The position numbers and the translations under genes were made by a program. 35,797 nt of DNA, from the IMG/VR virus record IMGVR_UViG_3300032069_000029, positions 1 through 35,797 of that record. One strand, 5' to 3'. Every line of letters begins with the position of its first letter. Within the stretch, counting starts at the first letter, position 1. Positions 6,703 to 15,400 of this stretch are shown here, in pieces. The notes beneath the pieces are model-generated. The model saw nothing but the letters and a program-made list of their open reading frames with translations, made no database searches and was not told where the DNA came from. This DNA comes from a virus.

Positions 6703-7341
6703 ATGACAACGTCTTTTTCCCTGGAGTTGGGAGTGAGAAACAAGTATACCGAGAGAATATTGGAGCTTGCATACGAGACAGGTGCACTGCTATTCGGAGA
6801 TTTTACTCTTTCCTCTGGGGAAAAAAGTGACCATTACTTCGAATGCAAAAAGTTAACCCTCTCACCAGAAGGAGCTTACATGATAGGAAAGGCAGTCCTT
6901 GAAGAACTGAAGGGAGTTGACATTGATGCCATCGGCGGGTTGGTAATAGGGGCTATCCCCATTATTACCGCTGTAGCCTTAGTTAGTTATCAAGAAGGTA
7001 GACCTATCCCCTCTTTTATAGTTAGAGAACAAGCAAAAGAGCATGGCACTAGAAGAAAAATTGAGGGGCACCTGAAAGAGGGTTCACGAGTGGCCATAGT
7101 TGACGACGTAATTACTCAAGGAAACTCAGTAATGAAAGCAATAGCAGCCGTAGAGGCAATAAACTGCAAGGTAGTGAAGGTTATAGCTATTGTTGACCGG
7201 CACGAGGGGGGAAGTGAGCTCCTGAGGAGCAAAGGATACGATTTTTCTGAATTAATAAATCTAGAGCCTTCTGGCAAGTTGAGTGTTAGTGGAATTTCAA
7301 CAGTAGAGATTAGAGAAAGAGACTCCGGCAAGCGGGTCTAA
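6703..7341 (+). CDS. pyrE: Orotate phosphoribosyltransferase
   Basis: A 212-residue enzyme that would join orotate to PRPP to form orotidine 5'-monophosphate in pyrimidine synthesis. The PRPP-binding motif VAIVDDVITQGNS is at residues about 130-142. The flexible catalytic loop reads VREQAKEHGT (about 107-116) and keeps the K..H pair of the family's RK-x2-K-x-H loop, but has Glu where many members have the first Lys. I chose ATG 6703 because AGGTGAG lies 7 bases before it; GTG at 6691 has no leader. Its own promoter stands directly upstream. Length fits a full enzyme (about 200-220 residues). As phage cargo it would boost nucleotide supply during infection. It reads as intact. Confidence 0.9.
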   Translation: MTTSFSLELGVRNKYTERILELAYETGALLFGDFTLSSGEKSDHYFECKKLTLSPEGAYMIGKAVLEELKGVDIDAIGGLVIGAIPIITAVALVSYQEGRPIPSFIVREQAKEHGTRRKIEGHLKEGSRVAIVDDVITQGNSVMKAIAAVEAINCKVVKVIAIVDRHEGGSELLRSKGYDFSELINLEPSGKLSVSGISTVEIRERDSGKRV

Positions 7342-7426
7342 TATAGTAGATTGGTGGCCCCCAGGGGGGTTAAGAGGAAACAGCGAACCAAATTACGCCG
7401 GCATTATCGTAGCCCACTTAATAAGG

Positions 7427-7447
7427 TGACAATAAGAGCGATTGTCA
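7427..7447. promoter_or_regulatory. Perfect 7-bp dyad upstream of the late promoter
   Basis: TGACAAT (7427-7433) and ATTGTCA (7441-7447) flank a 7-base centre. It ends 17 bp before the -35 box of the late promoter, a position suited to an activator or repressor dimer. It could instead be an RNA hairpin ending pyrE transcription, but no T-run follows. Confidence 0.5.
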
Positions 7448-7464
7448 TTATCAGTGCTAAACTC

Positions 7465-7493
7465 TTGACTATAAAAGACAAGAGATATATTAT
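7465..7493 (+). promoter_or_regulatory. Late-operon promoter
   Basis: TTGACT (7465-7470), a 17-bp spacer and TATTAT (7488-7493) give a near-consensus sigma70 promoter. The predicted start near 7500 coincides with the 5' edge of the structured leader and lies about 170 bases before the first late gene. Confidence 0.75.
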
Positions 7494-7502
7494 AGTATAA
7501 AA

Positions 7503-7577
7503 CCTCCTGGAGAACGGTTGGTCACCCGTTAAGGATGGCAGCATCTATATGAGGTGTGGGAAACTACCGCCGGGAGT
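7503..7577 (+). ncRNA. Putative three-way-junction leader RNA of the late operon
   Basis: A closing helix CTCCTGG/CCGGGAG (7504-7510 with 7570-7576, one G-U) encloses hairpin AACGG/CCGTT (7513-7517 with 7526-7530) and hairpin CATCT/AGGTG (7542-7546 with 7552-7556, one G-U). Purine-rich joining strands (AAGGATGGCAG and TGTGGGAAACTACCG) look like a riboswitch or ribozyme core, but I could not match a known class. It lies 5' of the late genes and directly after a promoter. Structure was found by eye. Confidence 0.5.
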
Positions 7578-7668
7578 ATATTATAAACCAGATATGAAGG
7601 GTTTTGTTGAGAAACCATTATCAGGAAACCTGAGAAAATTTTATTAACTTTAACCAGGAGGTGTAATT

Positions 7669-7956
7669 ATGCTGGAATCAGTGATAGCTGCTTTGGTTAC
7701 GGCGCTAATATCTGTTACAGGTGTTATTGGTTATTTACAGAAGACGAAGCGATATAATGGCAATTCTGGGAATGGCATTAAGTCTCTCGATAAGGAGTTC
7801 ACGGCCCACCAAATAAGATGCAATGAGCGGTTTATGGAGATAGCAGAAGACCGAGGCGAGATGAAGAATGCCCTGAAGAGTATTGATAATCGGCTTCAGC
7901 ATATAGAGTCGAGGTTAGCATGTCCCCAGGGGCGTGCAGCAGAGGCATCAGGCTGA
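7669..7956 (+). CDS. Small membrane-anchored coiled-coil protein
   Basis: A 95-residue protein led by CCAGGAGGTGTAATT. Residues 3-24 are one hydrophobic segment (SVIAALVTALISVTGVIGYL), followed by a basic KTKR stretch and a helical/coiled-coil part (MKNALKSIDNRLQHIESRL). A single N-terminal membrane segment plus a cytoplasmic coiled coil recalls small lysis accessory proteins (haemolysin XhlA-like or holin-partner types), although XhlA has its membrane segment at the other end. It is the first gene of the late operon. Function not assigned. Confidence 0.7.
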   Translation: MLESVIAALVTALISVTGVIGYLQKTKRYNGNSGNGIKSLDKEFTAHQIRCNERFMEIAEDRGEMKNALKSIDNRLQHIESRLACPQGRAAEASG

Positions 7957-7980
7957 AAATATGGGGAAAGATATACAAGG

Positions 7981-8199
7981 ATGATATTAACGACATTTCA
8001 GACGCATGCCGGCGAGGTGGTTTTGGGTATGGCCATGCCGTATGGGTTTATCCCGGTATTGGTTTGGCCAACATGGTCGGAATACGTAGCCTTCGTTGAA
8101 CGGATGAATCAGTTTATCGAAGAGTCATATCGGGCAGATCCAATGAAGCAAAGTTTTATCAAGTGTATCAATTCAATCGAGGCGATAGATGCATTATAG
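7981..8199 (+). CDS. Small late-operon protein of unknown function
   Basis: A 72-residue protein with a weak ribosome binding site (ACAAGG directly before ATG). It reads as a small alpha/beta protein (GFIPVLVWPTWSEYVAFVERM, then a helix). It lies 24 bp after the membrane protein gene. The weak leader lowers certainty about the exact start. No family recognised. Confidence 0.5.
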   Translation: MILTTFQTHAGEVVLGMAMPYGFIPVLVWPTWSEYVAFVERMNQFIEESYRADPMKQSFIKCINSIEAIDAL

Positions 8200-8214
8200 G
8201 TAATGTGAGGGAGA

Positions 8215-8343
8215 ATGAATCAAGGGTTGGCAAAGAAGATTCATAAGGAAACCAGGAGAGCATGGAGGGAGTTTTACAGAGATATTAGAGGCTTACCACT
8301 TACGAGACGGATAGGAATTGCATGGTACATTTTGTTTGGTTAA
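8215..8343 (+). CDS. 42-residue basic protein with a hydrophobic tail
   Basis: The ATG at 8215 follows GTGAGGGAGA. The product is strongly basic (KKIHKETRRAWREF, DIRGLPLTRRIG) and ends in a short hydrophobic stretch (IAWYILFG). Very similar small basic proteins with this ending occur in many phage structural operons. The last 22 bp overlap the next gene. Function unknown. Confidence 0.6.
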   Translation: MNQGLAKKIHKETRRAWREFYRDIRGLPLTRRIGIAWYILFG

Positions 8344-8606
8344 AGTCATTGGAAGAACCATTGGCTAAATGTTCCATCTGCGGAGCTGATACAGAGTGGG
8401 ACGATATATGGGGCGAGAAGCCACTGTGTGCTGTATGCTGGGATGCCCAGGCAGAAGAAGACCGGGAGGTGGATGTTCCGCGGTGCGTAGAGCGGGGGAG
8501 CAATCAGCCATTACCAGAAGAAAAGCTGCCTTGTAGTAAATCGCTAAGTAATTGTGCGAGCTGCCGGGATGTGTTCACTGAATGCTGTAGACTCAAGATG
8601 GCATAA
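8322..8606 (+). CDS. Small cysteine-rich zinc-finger-like protein
   Basis: A 94-residue protein with two cysteine clusters: CSICG plus CAVCW (residues about 17-39, C-x2-C...C-x2-C zinc ribbon) and C-x6-C-x2-C near the C-terminus, followed by a CC pair. AGGAAT precedes the ATG. It is just upstream of the packaging genes. HNH endonucleases often sit beside terminase, but no HNH residues are visible. Probably a zinc-binding accessory protein. Confidence 0.65.
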   Translation: MVHFVWLKSLEEPLAKCSICGADTEWDDIWGEKPLCAVCWDAQAEEDREVDVPRCVERGSNQPLPEEKLPCSKSLSNCASCRDVFTECCRLKMA

Positions 8607-8704
8607 TGTCAAACGATAAGATGAAACAGAAGAGGTTGAAGAGACGGAAGGCAGAGAAACTAGCAAAGCAAAGGAGGCAGTATGGAAGAAATAAGAGAAA
8701 ATAA
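8606..8704 (+). CDS. 32-residue extremely basic micro-protein
   Basis: The ATG overlaps the previous stop (TAATG), and the stop lies 22 bp inside the small terminase gene. About half of its residues are Lys or Arg (KQKRLKRRKAEKLAKQRRQ), which predicts RNA or DNA binding or a purely translational-coupling role. The terminase ribosome binding site (AAAGGAGGC) lies inside it. Confidence 0.5.
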   Translation: MSNDKMKQKRLKRRKAEKLAKQRRQYGRNKRK

Positions 8705-9170
8705 GCCTATTGGAGAAGATACTGAAATGGCGAAACCCTTTTTTGAAGGGGGGGGGACCCAAGGTGACCTCGCAAAAAACAATACCTCCCGGAGGTCATT
8801 AGTTAAAAGTGAAAAACTTTCGCTAGTTGACATAAAGCGAAGGGGAAATTTACATGAGCCGTGGAAGAAGGGGGAAAGTGGGAATCCCAGGGGGAGGCCG
8901 AAAAAGGCGCAGAGTATAACTGACCAGTTGACGCAGGAGGCGCAGAGGACAGTGACGGTAGTGGTTGGCGGGGTGAAATACAAGGGGCGGAACATGGAGA
9001 TATTGGCGAAGCGGATGTTTGAGCGAGGGATAAGGAAGGTAGAGCCGAGGATGTGTTGCGAGATAATAGACAGGGTAGACGGGAGGGCGGTATCCGCGCT
9101 GGAGTTGATAGGGCGGAATGGTGAGCCGATAAAGATAACGGTTGCGTATGATGGTAATAGCAAATCGTGA
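8682..9170 (+). CDS. Terminase small subunit-like protein (GNPRGRP motif, DUF5681-like)
   Basis: A 162-residue protein. The segment WKKGESGNPRGRPKK (about 61-75) is the signature of the DUF5681-type proteins that stand beside large terminases. The following helices (ITDQLTQEAQRT, EILAKRMFERGI) resemble a helix-rich DNA-recognition domain. Residues 1-55 look disordered. It starts at ATG after AAAGGAGGCAGT and overlaps the large subunit gene. A run of nine G at 8748-8756 encodes GGG near residue 24 and could be a slippage or sequencing-error site. The proposed role is recognition of the packaging start. Confidence 0.7.
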   Translation: MEEIRENKPIGEDTEMAKPFFEGGGTQGDLAKNNTSRRSLVKSEKLSLVDIKRRGNLHEPWKKGESGNPRGRPKKAQSITDQLTQEAQRTVTVVVGGVKYKGRNMEILAKRMFERGIRKVEPRMCCEIIDRVDGRAVSALELIGRNGEPIKITVAYDGNSKS

Positions 9171-10452
9171 GTATGTAGTTCATTTGAGGCTGCCGTACGA
9201 AGAGCAGAAGCAGTTTACCAAATCATCTGCGAAGAGGGTAATTGTAAGGGCTGGACGGCGAGGAGGTAAGACGGTGGGTGCAGCAATAAAGGCAGTAGAG
9301 AAGTTCTTAGAGGGGAGACGTGTGCTTTATGGTGTGCCTACTATCGAGCAGTTGGGAAAGTTCTGGTTTGAGGTGTGCAAAGCCCTGGAAGAGCCAATAA
9401 GAGCAGGTGTGTATAAAAAGAATGAGGTTGAACATACGATAGAGAGGGCGGGGACCGAGAATCGGATTAAAGGAAAGACTGTGTGGAACGCCGATAGTCT
9501 ACGTGGTGACTATGCCGACTTTTTGATATTAGATGAATTTCAATTGATGAATGAAGATGCGTGGGAAGATGTAGGCGCCCCGATGTTACTGGATACGGAT
9601 GGGGATGTTTTGTTTATTTATACGCCACCATCTTTGAAGTCGAGTGGCATATCAAAGGCCAGAGACCCCAGACATGCCTCAAAGCTGTTCAAGAAGGCAA
9701 TGACTGACGATACAGGGCGGTGGGCAGCCTTCACGTTTCCGAGTTTTGCGAATCCCTATTTAAGTCCAGAGGCTCTGGCTGAGATTGTCCAGGACATGAG
9801 TGATATGTCCTACAGGAAAGAGATTTTAGCGGAAGATGAGGATATTGAGGCATCCTGGCTGGTTTATAGTAAATTCAATGAAAAGGTGTGTAAAGTCAAA
9901 AGATTTCCGATTCCCAAACACTGGCCCGTCTTTGTAGGGCATGATTTTGGCGGAGCTAATCCAGCCGCGCTTTTTATATCGCAGGATACAAGTAATGGTT
10001 ATTTTTATGTTTTCCATGAATATTTACCAGGTGGTGGGAAATCCACAATAGAACATATTGAGGAATTTCAGAAGATTACCGAGGGTAGAACAATTCTCAG
10101 AAGGTTAGGCGGCAGCCATCAAGAAGAGGAGGTTAGGGAGGCTTATCGGGCGCATGGTTGGTATATCGAAGAGCCATCAATACATAAAATCATGCCACAG
10201 GTGGATAGGGTAATCAATTTGATGGAAACTAATAAGTGGTTTGTTTTCGAGGACTTATTTAATTACCTCGGTGAGCTTATGTCCTGCATGTGGAAGTTGG
10301 ATAACAATGGTAAAGTTACCGATAGGATTGACCATGAAGAGAGATTTCATCTCTGTGCCTGTGCCCGATATGTTGCAACAACATTTACACCTGAAACCGT
10401 AAAGAGTGATAAACCAATAACACGCTTTTCCAGGAGGCTTTGGGTGAAATAG
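9148..10452 (+). CDS. terL: Terminase large subunit (packaging ATPase/nuclease)
   Basis: A 434-residue motor protein that would pump DNA into the prohead. Walker A AGRRGGKT is at residues 35-42 and Walker B FLILDE at 125-130 (Glu130 catalytic). A YTPPS coupling-like segment follows. The C-terminal RNase H-like nuclease starts at GHDFGGANPAALF (about 264). I start at ATG 9148; a TTG two codons earlier is in frame but less likely. Length is near the usual 430-600. It overlaps the small subunit gene and is followed 10 bp later by the portal gene. Confidence 0.9.
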   Translation: MMVIANREYVVHLRLPYEEQKQFTKSSAKRVIVRAGRRGGKTVGAAIKAVEKFLEGRRVLYGVPTIEQLGKFWFEVCKALEEPIRAGVYKKNEVEHTIERAGTENRIKGKTVWNADSLRGDYADFLILDEFQLMNEDAWEDVGAPMLLDTDGDVLFIYTPPSLKSSGISKARDPRHASKLFKKAMTDDTGRWAAFTFPSFANPYLSPEALAEIVQDMSDMSYRKEILAEDEDIEASWLVYSKFNEKVCKVKRFPIPKHWPVFVGHDFGGANPAALFISQDTSNGYFYVFHEYLPGGGKSTIEHIEEFQKITEGRTILRRLGGSHQEEEVREAYRAHGWYIEEPSIHKIMPQVDRVINLMETNKWFVFEDLFNYLGELMSCMWKLDNNGKVTDRIDHEERFHLCACARYVATTFTPETVKSDKPITRFSRRLWVK

Positions 10453-10462
10453 GAGGACTCAT

Positions 10463-12136
10463 ATGGATTATTTGAATGCCGTAAAAGACAAGAAAAAAGA
10501 ACTAGGAGACCTTCATAAACGCATGGATGCTGACCGTGACCTTGTTAATCTGGATAAATATGTCCTGAAAGATGCAAGTAGCCGTAGAATACCCAATGCG
10601 GTGAGTATCACATTGAATGACCCTGCTGTATTTGCTTCGAATGTAGAGGCTTCCCTGAATAACTCCAGCGAACAAGTTGCAGTAGATAGTTCTACCCGCA
10701 AGATAAATGCTGCCGAAATAGAAGAATTTATCCGTATGGCTTTTCAAACTGCCGATAGCAGGCTCACAAGAAGAGGTCGCTTTCCGATAAACTCTTTTCT
10801 CGACCAGCAAATGTGCCGGCGTGGTAGAGGGATTCTCCGGATACTCTTCAGAATAGAGAATGATGAGCTTATCGCCGATATAACTCCCTGGGATTCCAGA
10901 TATGCATACTACGCCATGGGCCCCGATGGACTGTTGTGGGCTGCCTACGAAACCGCAAGACCAAAGGATGTAATAGAGGCTGAATATCCTGAGGCAAAAG
11001 TCAGTGGGCAAACAGGTACTATCCTTGACATCTGGGGTGAAGACGTGAATGAGGTTTACCTCGATAACCAGAAGATATTCGACCAAAAGAATCCCTATGG
11101 CGAAGTGCCTGTCTGCGTGCAGTTAGTTTCTCTCGGTTCTATGCTGGCCGATAAGGATAACCTCAAATTCGAGGGCGAATCAATCTTTTCCCTTATCAGG
11201 GATTTACAGCCAGAACTTAATAGGCTTGTTAGCATCATTCAAACACTTAACATCAAGGCTATTGATGATGCTTTGCAATATGCCAGCAAGCAAGGTGCTA
11301 TTGCTACACCGCCAGACCATGACGATGTTACGGCGTCACATGGGGTTACCCCTATTGATATAGGCGGTGGTTTAATACCTGTGCCTTATGGGGAACTCAA
11401 GCGGTCTGCTTACTTACTTCACCAGACAATTGAAGCCCGTATCCAACAGGGAAGTCTATCGAAATTTGAACTTGGGGCTTTCAGTCAGCCGATGTCGGCA
11501 GTTGCCCTGATAGAAATCGGCCAGGGTAGAGATGTGGTTTTTCTGCCACGTCTCAGTGCCAGGGGTATGCTTAAACAGCAAGCCTCGGAGAAGATTATAT
11601 CTCAGGTGTTATCCCTGGGCGTGAGCAAGGTCCAACTCGGAACCAGAGGACATCAGAGAGAGTTTAATGTTAGCAAACTGGAAGGTGAATATTCGATTGA
11701 GTACAAATACTTTGTCAAGTCGCCTACACTTGACCTATCAAGATTCTCAATGGCGGCTGCGGCAGGCGACCTGATACCCGAAAGCGCCAAGAGACGTGAG
11801 ATACTCCAGAGGGAAGATCCGGAAGAGGATGAGAGAAATTTGAGATGGGAAGAGGCTGAGAGGTTAAATCCTATAGTCAAACAGTACCGCATTATCAAGA
11901 GTTTGAGGGAGAGGGAGGAGGACGGTGACAAGGATGCTGGCTTTGAAGCAGATTTGATGGAGCAGCAGTTAGAAGCAACCCTAAGAACGATATCCAGCGG
12001 AGCGGTTAGCCAAGCACCACAACCTGAAAAAGACCAAAAGCCACAACAGATGATTCCGCTATTTCCCCCTGGCGGCGCTACCCAGAGACGACCAGGGCCG
12101 GGAGAGATAGCACCAGAAGGAGGAGGTGAAGAATAA
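10463..12136 (+). CDS. Portal protein
   Basis: A 557-residue protein directly after the large terminase, with an AGGAGGACTCAT leader. It has the overall pattern of large portals: a helical N-terminus, a stem-like ITPWDSRYAYYAMGPDG segment, then GESIFSLIRDLQPELNRLVS (about 240-260), a hallmark helix in podovirus-type portals. The C-terminus is a charged helix with a Pro/Gln-rich tail. The portal dodecamer forms the DNA entry channel at one capsid vertex. Position and pattern make the call secure; the subfamily is uncertain. Confidence 0.85.
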   Translation: MDYLNAVKDKKKELGDLHKRMDADRDLVNLDKYVLKDASSRRIPNAVSITLNDPAVFASNVEASLNNSSEQVAVDSSTRKINAAEIEEFIRMAFQTADSRLTRRGRFPINSFLDQQMCRRGRGILRILFRIENDELIADITPWDSRYAYYAMGPDGLLWAAYETARPKDVIEAEYPEAKVSGQTGTILDIWGEDVNEVYLDNQKIFDQKNPYGEVPVCVQLVSLGSMLADKDNLKFEGESIFSLIRDLQPELNRLVSIIQTLNIKAIDDALQYASKQGAIATPPDHDDVTASHGVTPIDIGGGLIPVPYGELKRSAYLLHQTIEARIQQGSLSKFELGAFSQPMSAVALIEIGQGRDVVFLPRLSARGMLKQQASEKIISQVLSLGVSKVQLGTRGHQREFNVSKLEGEYSIEYKYFVKSPTLDLSRFSMAAAAGDLIPESAKRREILQREDPEEDERNLRWEEAERLNPIVKQYRIIKSLREREEDGDKDAGFEADLMEQQLEATLRTISSGAVSQAPQPEKDQKPQQMIPLFPPGGATQRRPGPGEIAPEGGGEE

Positions 12137-12483
12137 TGAGCGATGGTTTAGATTTATTCAAAGAAAGAGTACGCAAGCTTCTTGAGGAGCAACGACGGCT
12201 TGCCGACCAAGTAGCAGGGGGTTTTGACCCACGGGTTACTTTGCAGAAGCTTTTGAATTCCGCAGAGAGTCCTGTAGTGCCACGGGGGAGAGAAATCGCT
12301 CCTGGAATAACGGAGTATGAAGGCGTTCAACCTCCTCCGATGCTCGTTCCTACGGTTTCCCCCGTGGAAAAATTAGAATTACCAGACTTACTAGAACGAG
12401 TTAAAGTAAAGTTAGAAGAGACACCCGAAGATGAAAGAGAGAAATTACGTAAGAAATATCCATTTATAGGATGGCAGAAATAA
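12136..12483 (+). CDS. Small virion-module protein of unknown function
   Basis: A 115-residue protein whose start overlaps the portal stop (TAATG). The N-terminal 40 residues are a charged helix (LFKERVRKLLEEQRRLADQV), the middle is Pro-rich (VQPPPMLVPTVSP), and the C-terminus is another charged helix ending in FIGWQK. Small helical proteins with Pro-rich linkers between portal and capsid genes are often adaptor or scaffold-like. No family recognised. Confidence 0.65.
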   Translation: MSDGLDLFKERVRKLLEEQRRLADQVAGGFDPRVTLQKLLNSAESPVVPRGREIAPGITEYEGVQPPPMLVPTVSPVEKLELPDLLERVKVKLEETPEDEREKLRKKYPFIGWQK

Positions 12484-12487
12484 GAAG

Positions 12488-15400
12488 ATGGCATTAACAA
12501 AAGGGTTAATTCCTTATCCTTCATCAAGGCAACTGCAGCAAGCTGGCTTTTACTTCGACACGGATACCGGGCGGTGGATAAAAGGCGGTAAGGCATGGGC
12601 CGGTGAACCGGTTGAGACTTATGGGCAGGCTGCTACTGAAGCAGAATATTTAGAACGCACCGAAGCCTTGAAAAAAGAATTCGGTGAGACATTATATCCT
12701 TCCAAACCAATTGAAGTTAGTCAAACGATAGCAGAACAACTGCAACCTCCAGCAACAAAGTTTACTGTTTATTCCAGTGATGAAGCAAAAGAAAAAGGGT
12801 GGAATATTCCCGATGATTGGATGATAAAGGTTTATCCATCTAAAGAAAAGGAATCCCCTCAAATAAGCCTTATAGCTCCAGACAAGATAGAAGTCGGCCC
12901 CCACAACATTCCAACACTTGCATCTACGGGTGAATGGCTTTCGCCGACGCAGGCTGAAGCCATTAGGGCGAAAAACAAGGAGATTGAAGCGGAAAACAAA
13001 GAGATAGAAGATGCCTTTAAGACTACATTCCCCAATTTAAGTATTGATGAAGTTCGTAATTATGCTAACACAAACCTAGAGGGATTTCTTAAAGAAATCA
13101 GGGAGATAGGCAAGACTCCCAAGACCGTTCTTTTGCTCAAAAGGATGTTCAATGACCCCCCTATTACTGAGGAACAAATAAATACAATTTTTGGAACACC
13201 CACTGCTATTCCAGAGGAAAGTAAAATAAAAGATATTTGGGATACGTTTAGGGTCGCTGCCACTAATATAGCCTACCAAACAAAACAGTATTTCGTTGGC
13301 ACTTTGCCCAATCTTTTATTCCCTGATGCAAAAGTTGGACAATCAGAAGTAAAAGGGATGAGTGATAAAGAGGTTGCTGTTGTTAATGAGCAATCTAAGG
13401 GCCTTCGGGATTTATTCCGTGCAACCTATGCCCAAAATAAAGAAGAACATGAGGATTGGTTAAAAAAACATCCCGAATTAGAAGCTCGTCCTGAATGGCA
13501 AGATAATATTATCGATACGATTAAGAATCGGCCTGAAGTAGCCAGGGATTGGGGTTATTGGGCAAATCAACTAGCGTCTGGAGCACCTGGCACACTAGCA
13601 GTATTAGCTGGAATAGTGGGCAGTATTTTTAGCGGTAATCCAGCCCCTTTAATAGCTTCAATCGTTCTTCTTACCCCATCTGAAATAGAAGAAGATAAAA
13701 ACCTTATGCTAGAGCATGGAGCGACAGAAGACCAGGCGGCAATACTTGGTACGGCGGTGGGTGTAGTTTCAAACGCTATAATGTTTTTGCCTTTTGGTAA
13801 AGTGCTGACTGGATTAAAGCCAGAGGCGGCGGCTTTATTAAAGCGAACTGTTACAGGGGAAGTAGCAAACCTCACTGCTAAAAGCGTTGCAAAGCAGGGA
13901 TTAAGACAGCTTGGCGAGTCTGAGGCAATGTTCCTTGCCTTTGGTGTAGCTCAACAGGGCATACAAAATGCTGCCATAAAACTCGTAGATAAAAAGCAAG
14001 ACATTTTTGCTGGAATGACTGATGCGGCAATTAGTTCTTTATTTCAAGGTTTGCCGTTGTCTGTCTTTGGTGCAGTTGGAAAGATGATAAGAGTTAGCAA
14101 GGAGAATGCTGCCCTTGTCCCCGATGCCCAGAAGCAATCAGAGGGTTGGATACGAGACCCTTCAACCAGGGATTGGTTGAAACCCGAAGCACCTGAAGTC
14201 GCTAAAGAATCATTAAAGCCTGAAGTGGGTAAGGAATTGCCTGAAGCCAAAACGCCACCAGTTGAGGCACGATCTTTTTGGAGTGCATGGTATAACGCAT
14301 ATACTGGCAAAGCCATCCCTAGAGGTATACCAAGACTAGAGGCAGGAGAGGTAGCGAAACCTACTGCCAAAGTTGGTATGCCTGAGATAACTAAAGAACC
14401 ATGGCAGATGACAAGGGCTGAGGCAGAAGCGAATTATGCTAAATTTTTTGTTGGTAAAGACATAATAGACCATAAAATCCGTGTTGCCAGGGCACTTCGT
14501 GAAGGTAAACCTGTCCCTCCTGAGGTCCTTGCTGAATATCCTGATTTGGCTAAACAGTTTCCTAAAGCCCAAGCTGGTATGCCTGAGATAACTAAAGAAC
14601 CATGGCAGATGACAGGAAAGCAATGGGTAGGGACAAAATTTGATGAGTATCCTTTCGTCAAAGAAGGAAGTCTAATACGTCATAAAAAGTTAGTTAAACA
14701 AGCCCTCTCTGAAGGCAAACCTGTCCCCCCTGAAGTCCTTGCTGAATATCCTGATTTGGCTAAACAGTTTCCAAAAGCCGAAGCTGGTATGCCTGAAAAA
14801 GGTAAGGAGATATTCCCAGGTATCATGGCTACAGAGGAAGTTCCACCCAGTCCTCCCGAAGTTGGTGGGACTGTACCACCTACTCCGCCCAAACAACCAC
14901 CGCAGACGGTAGAAATTCCACCTCCATCTGCAAGTCCTGCTGCTAGAACTAGAATTGTCGCTCAATCTAATGAGGTAGTAAGGCAAAGCCTACCAGGGGC
15001 TGTAAATAAATTACTCCAAAAGATACCAGGCATTAAAAATATAATGCAATGGGAGCGTCCAGCTTTAAGGGCTTTTGCTGAGGGCAATCCACATCTCGTT
15101 GCTGCTCAAGTTGCTGAGGAAGCTGCTAGAAGCGATGTTGCTGCCCGACAGGTAGCTACACGATTGCCTCTATTCAAACAACTACACGATGTTTTTGGCG
15201 AAGAAGCTTTGCGTGGTGAGAAAACAAAGATTCAATTTTTAGGCACGCAAGAGCAAGCTAAAAGCCCTCTTACTGGAACACTTTTAGATATTGCACAGAA
15301 TCCAGAATTGTATAAATTAACTAAGAGACAACTAACCATGTTAGAGGCAATCAATACTCATAATGATGCTTCACTTGATTATGTGGTGAATAACTATGGT

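Larger units (their letters stand above)
7342..7668. other. Non-coding leader region between pyrE and the late genes
   Basis: This 327-bp gap holds a C/G-rich hairpin just after pyrE (near 7354-7368, no T-run), a perfect 7-bp dyad TGACAAT/ATTGTCA with a 7-base loop (7427-7447), a strong promoter (7465-7493) and a structured leader RNA (7503-7577). It ends with the CCAGGAGGTG ribosome binding site of the next gene. I see no convincing open reading frame. Confidence 0.7.

Noticed and set aside
7515-7545. Partial likeness to bacterial signal recognition particle RNA (GGTCA...AAGGA.GGCAGC)
   Set aside because: The hairpin pairing of the SRP core (symmetric loop, GGAA tetraloop) is absent; the segment folds differently within the three-way junction.
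8803-9183. 126-codon open frame on the minus strand over the small terminase
   Set aside because: It is an antisense shadow of a gene with a clear motif and ribosome binding site; composition is Ser/Pro/His-rich and no start signal is present.
10502-11086. 194-codon open frame on the minus strand over the portal gene
   Set aside because: Antisense to a well-supported gene, no ribosome binding site, no recognisable protein pattern.
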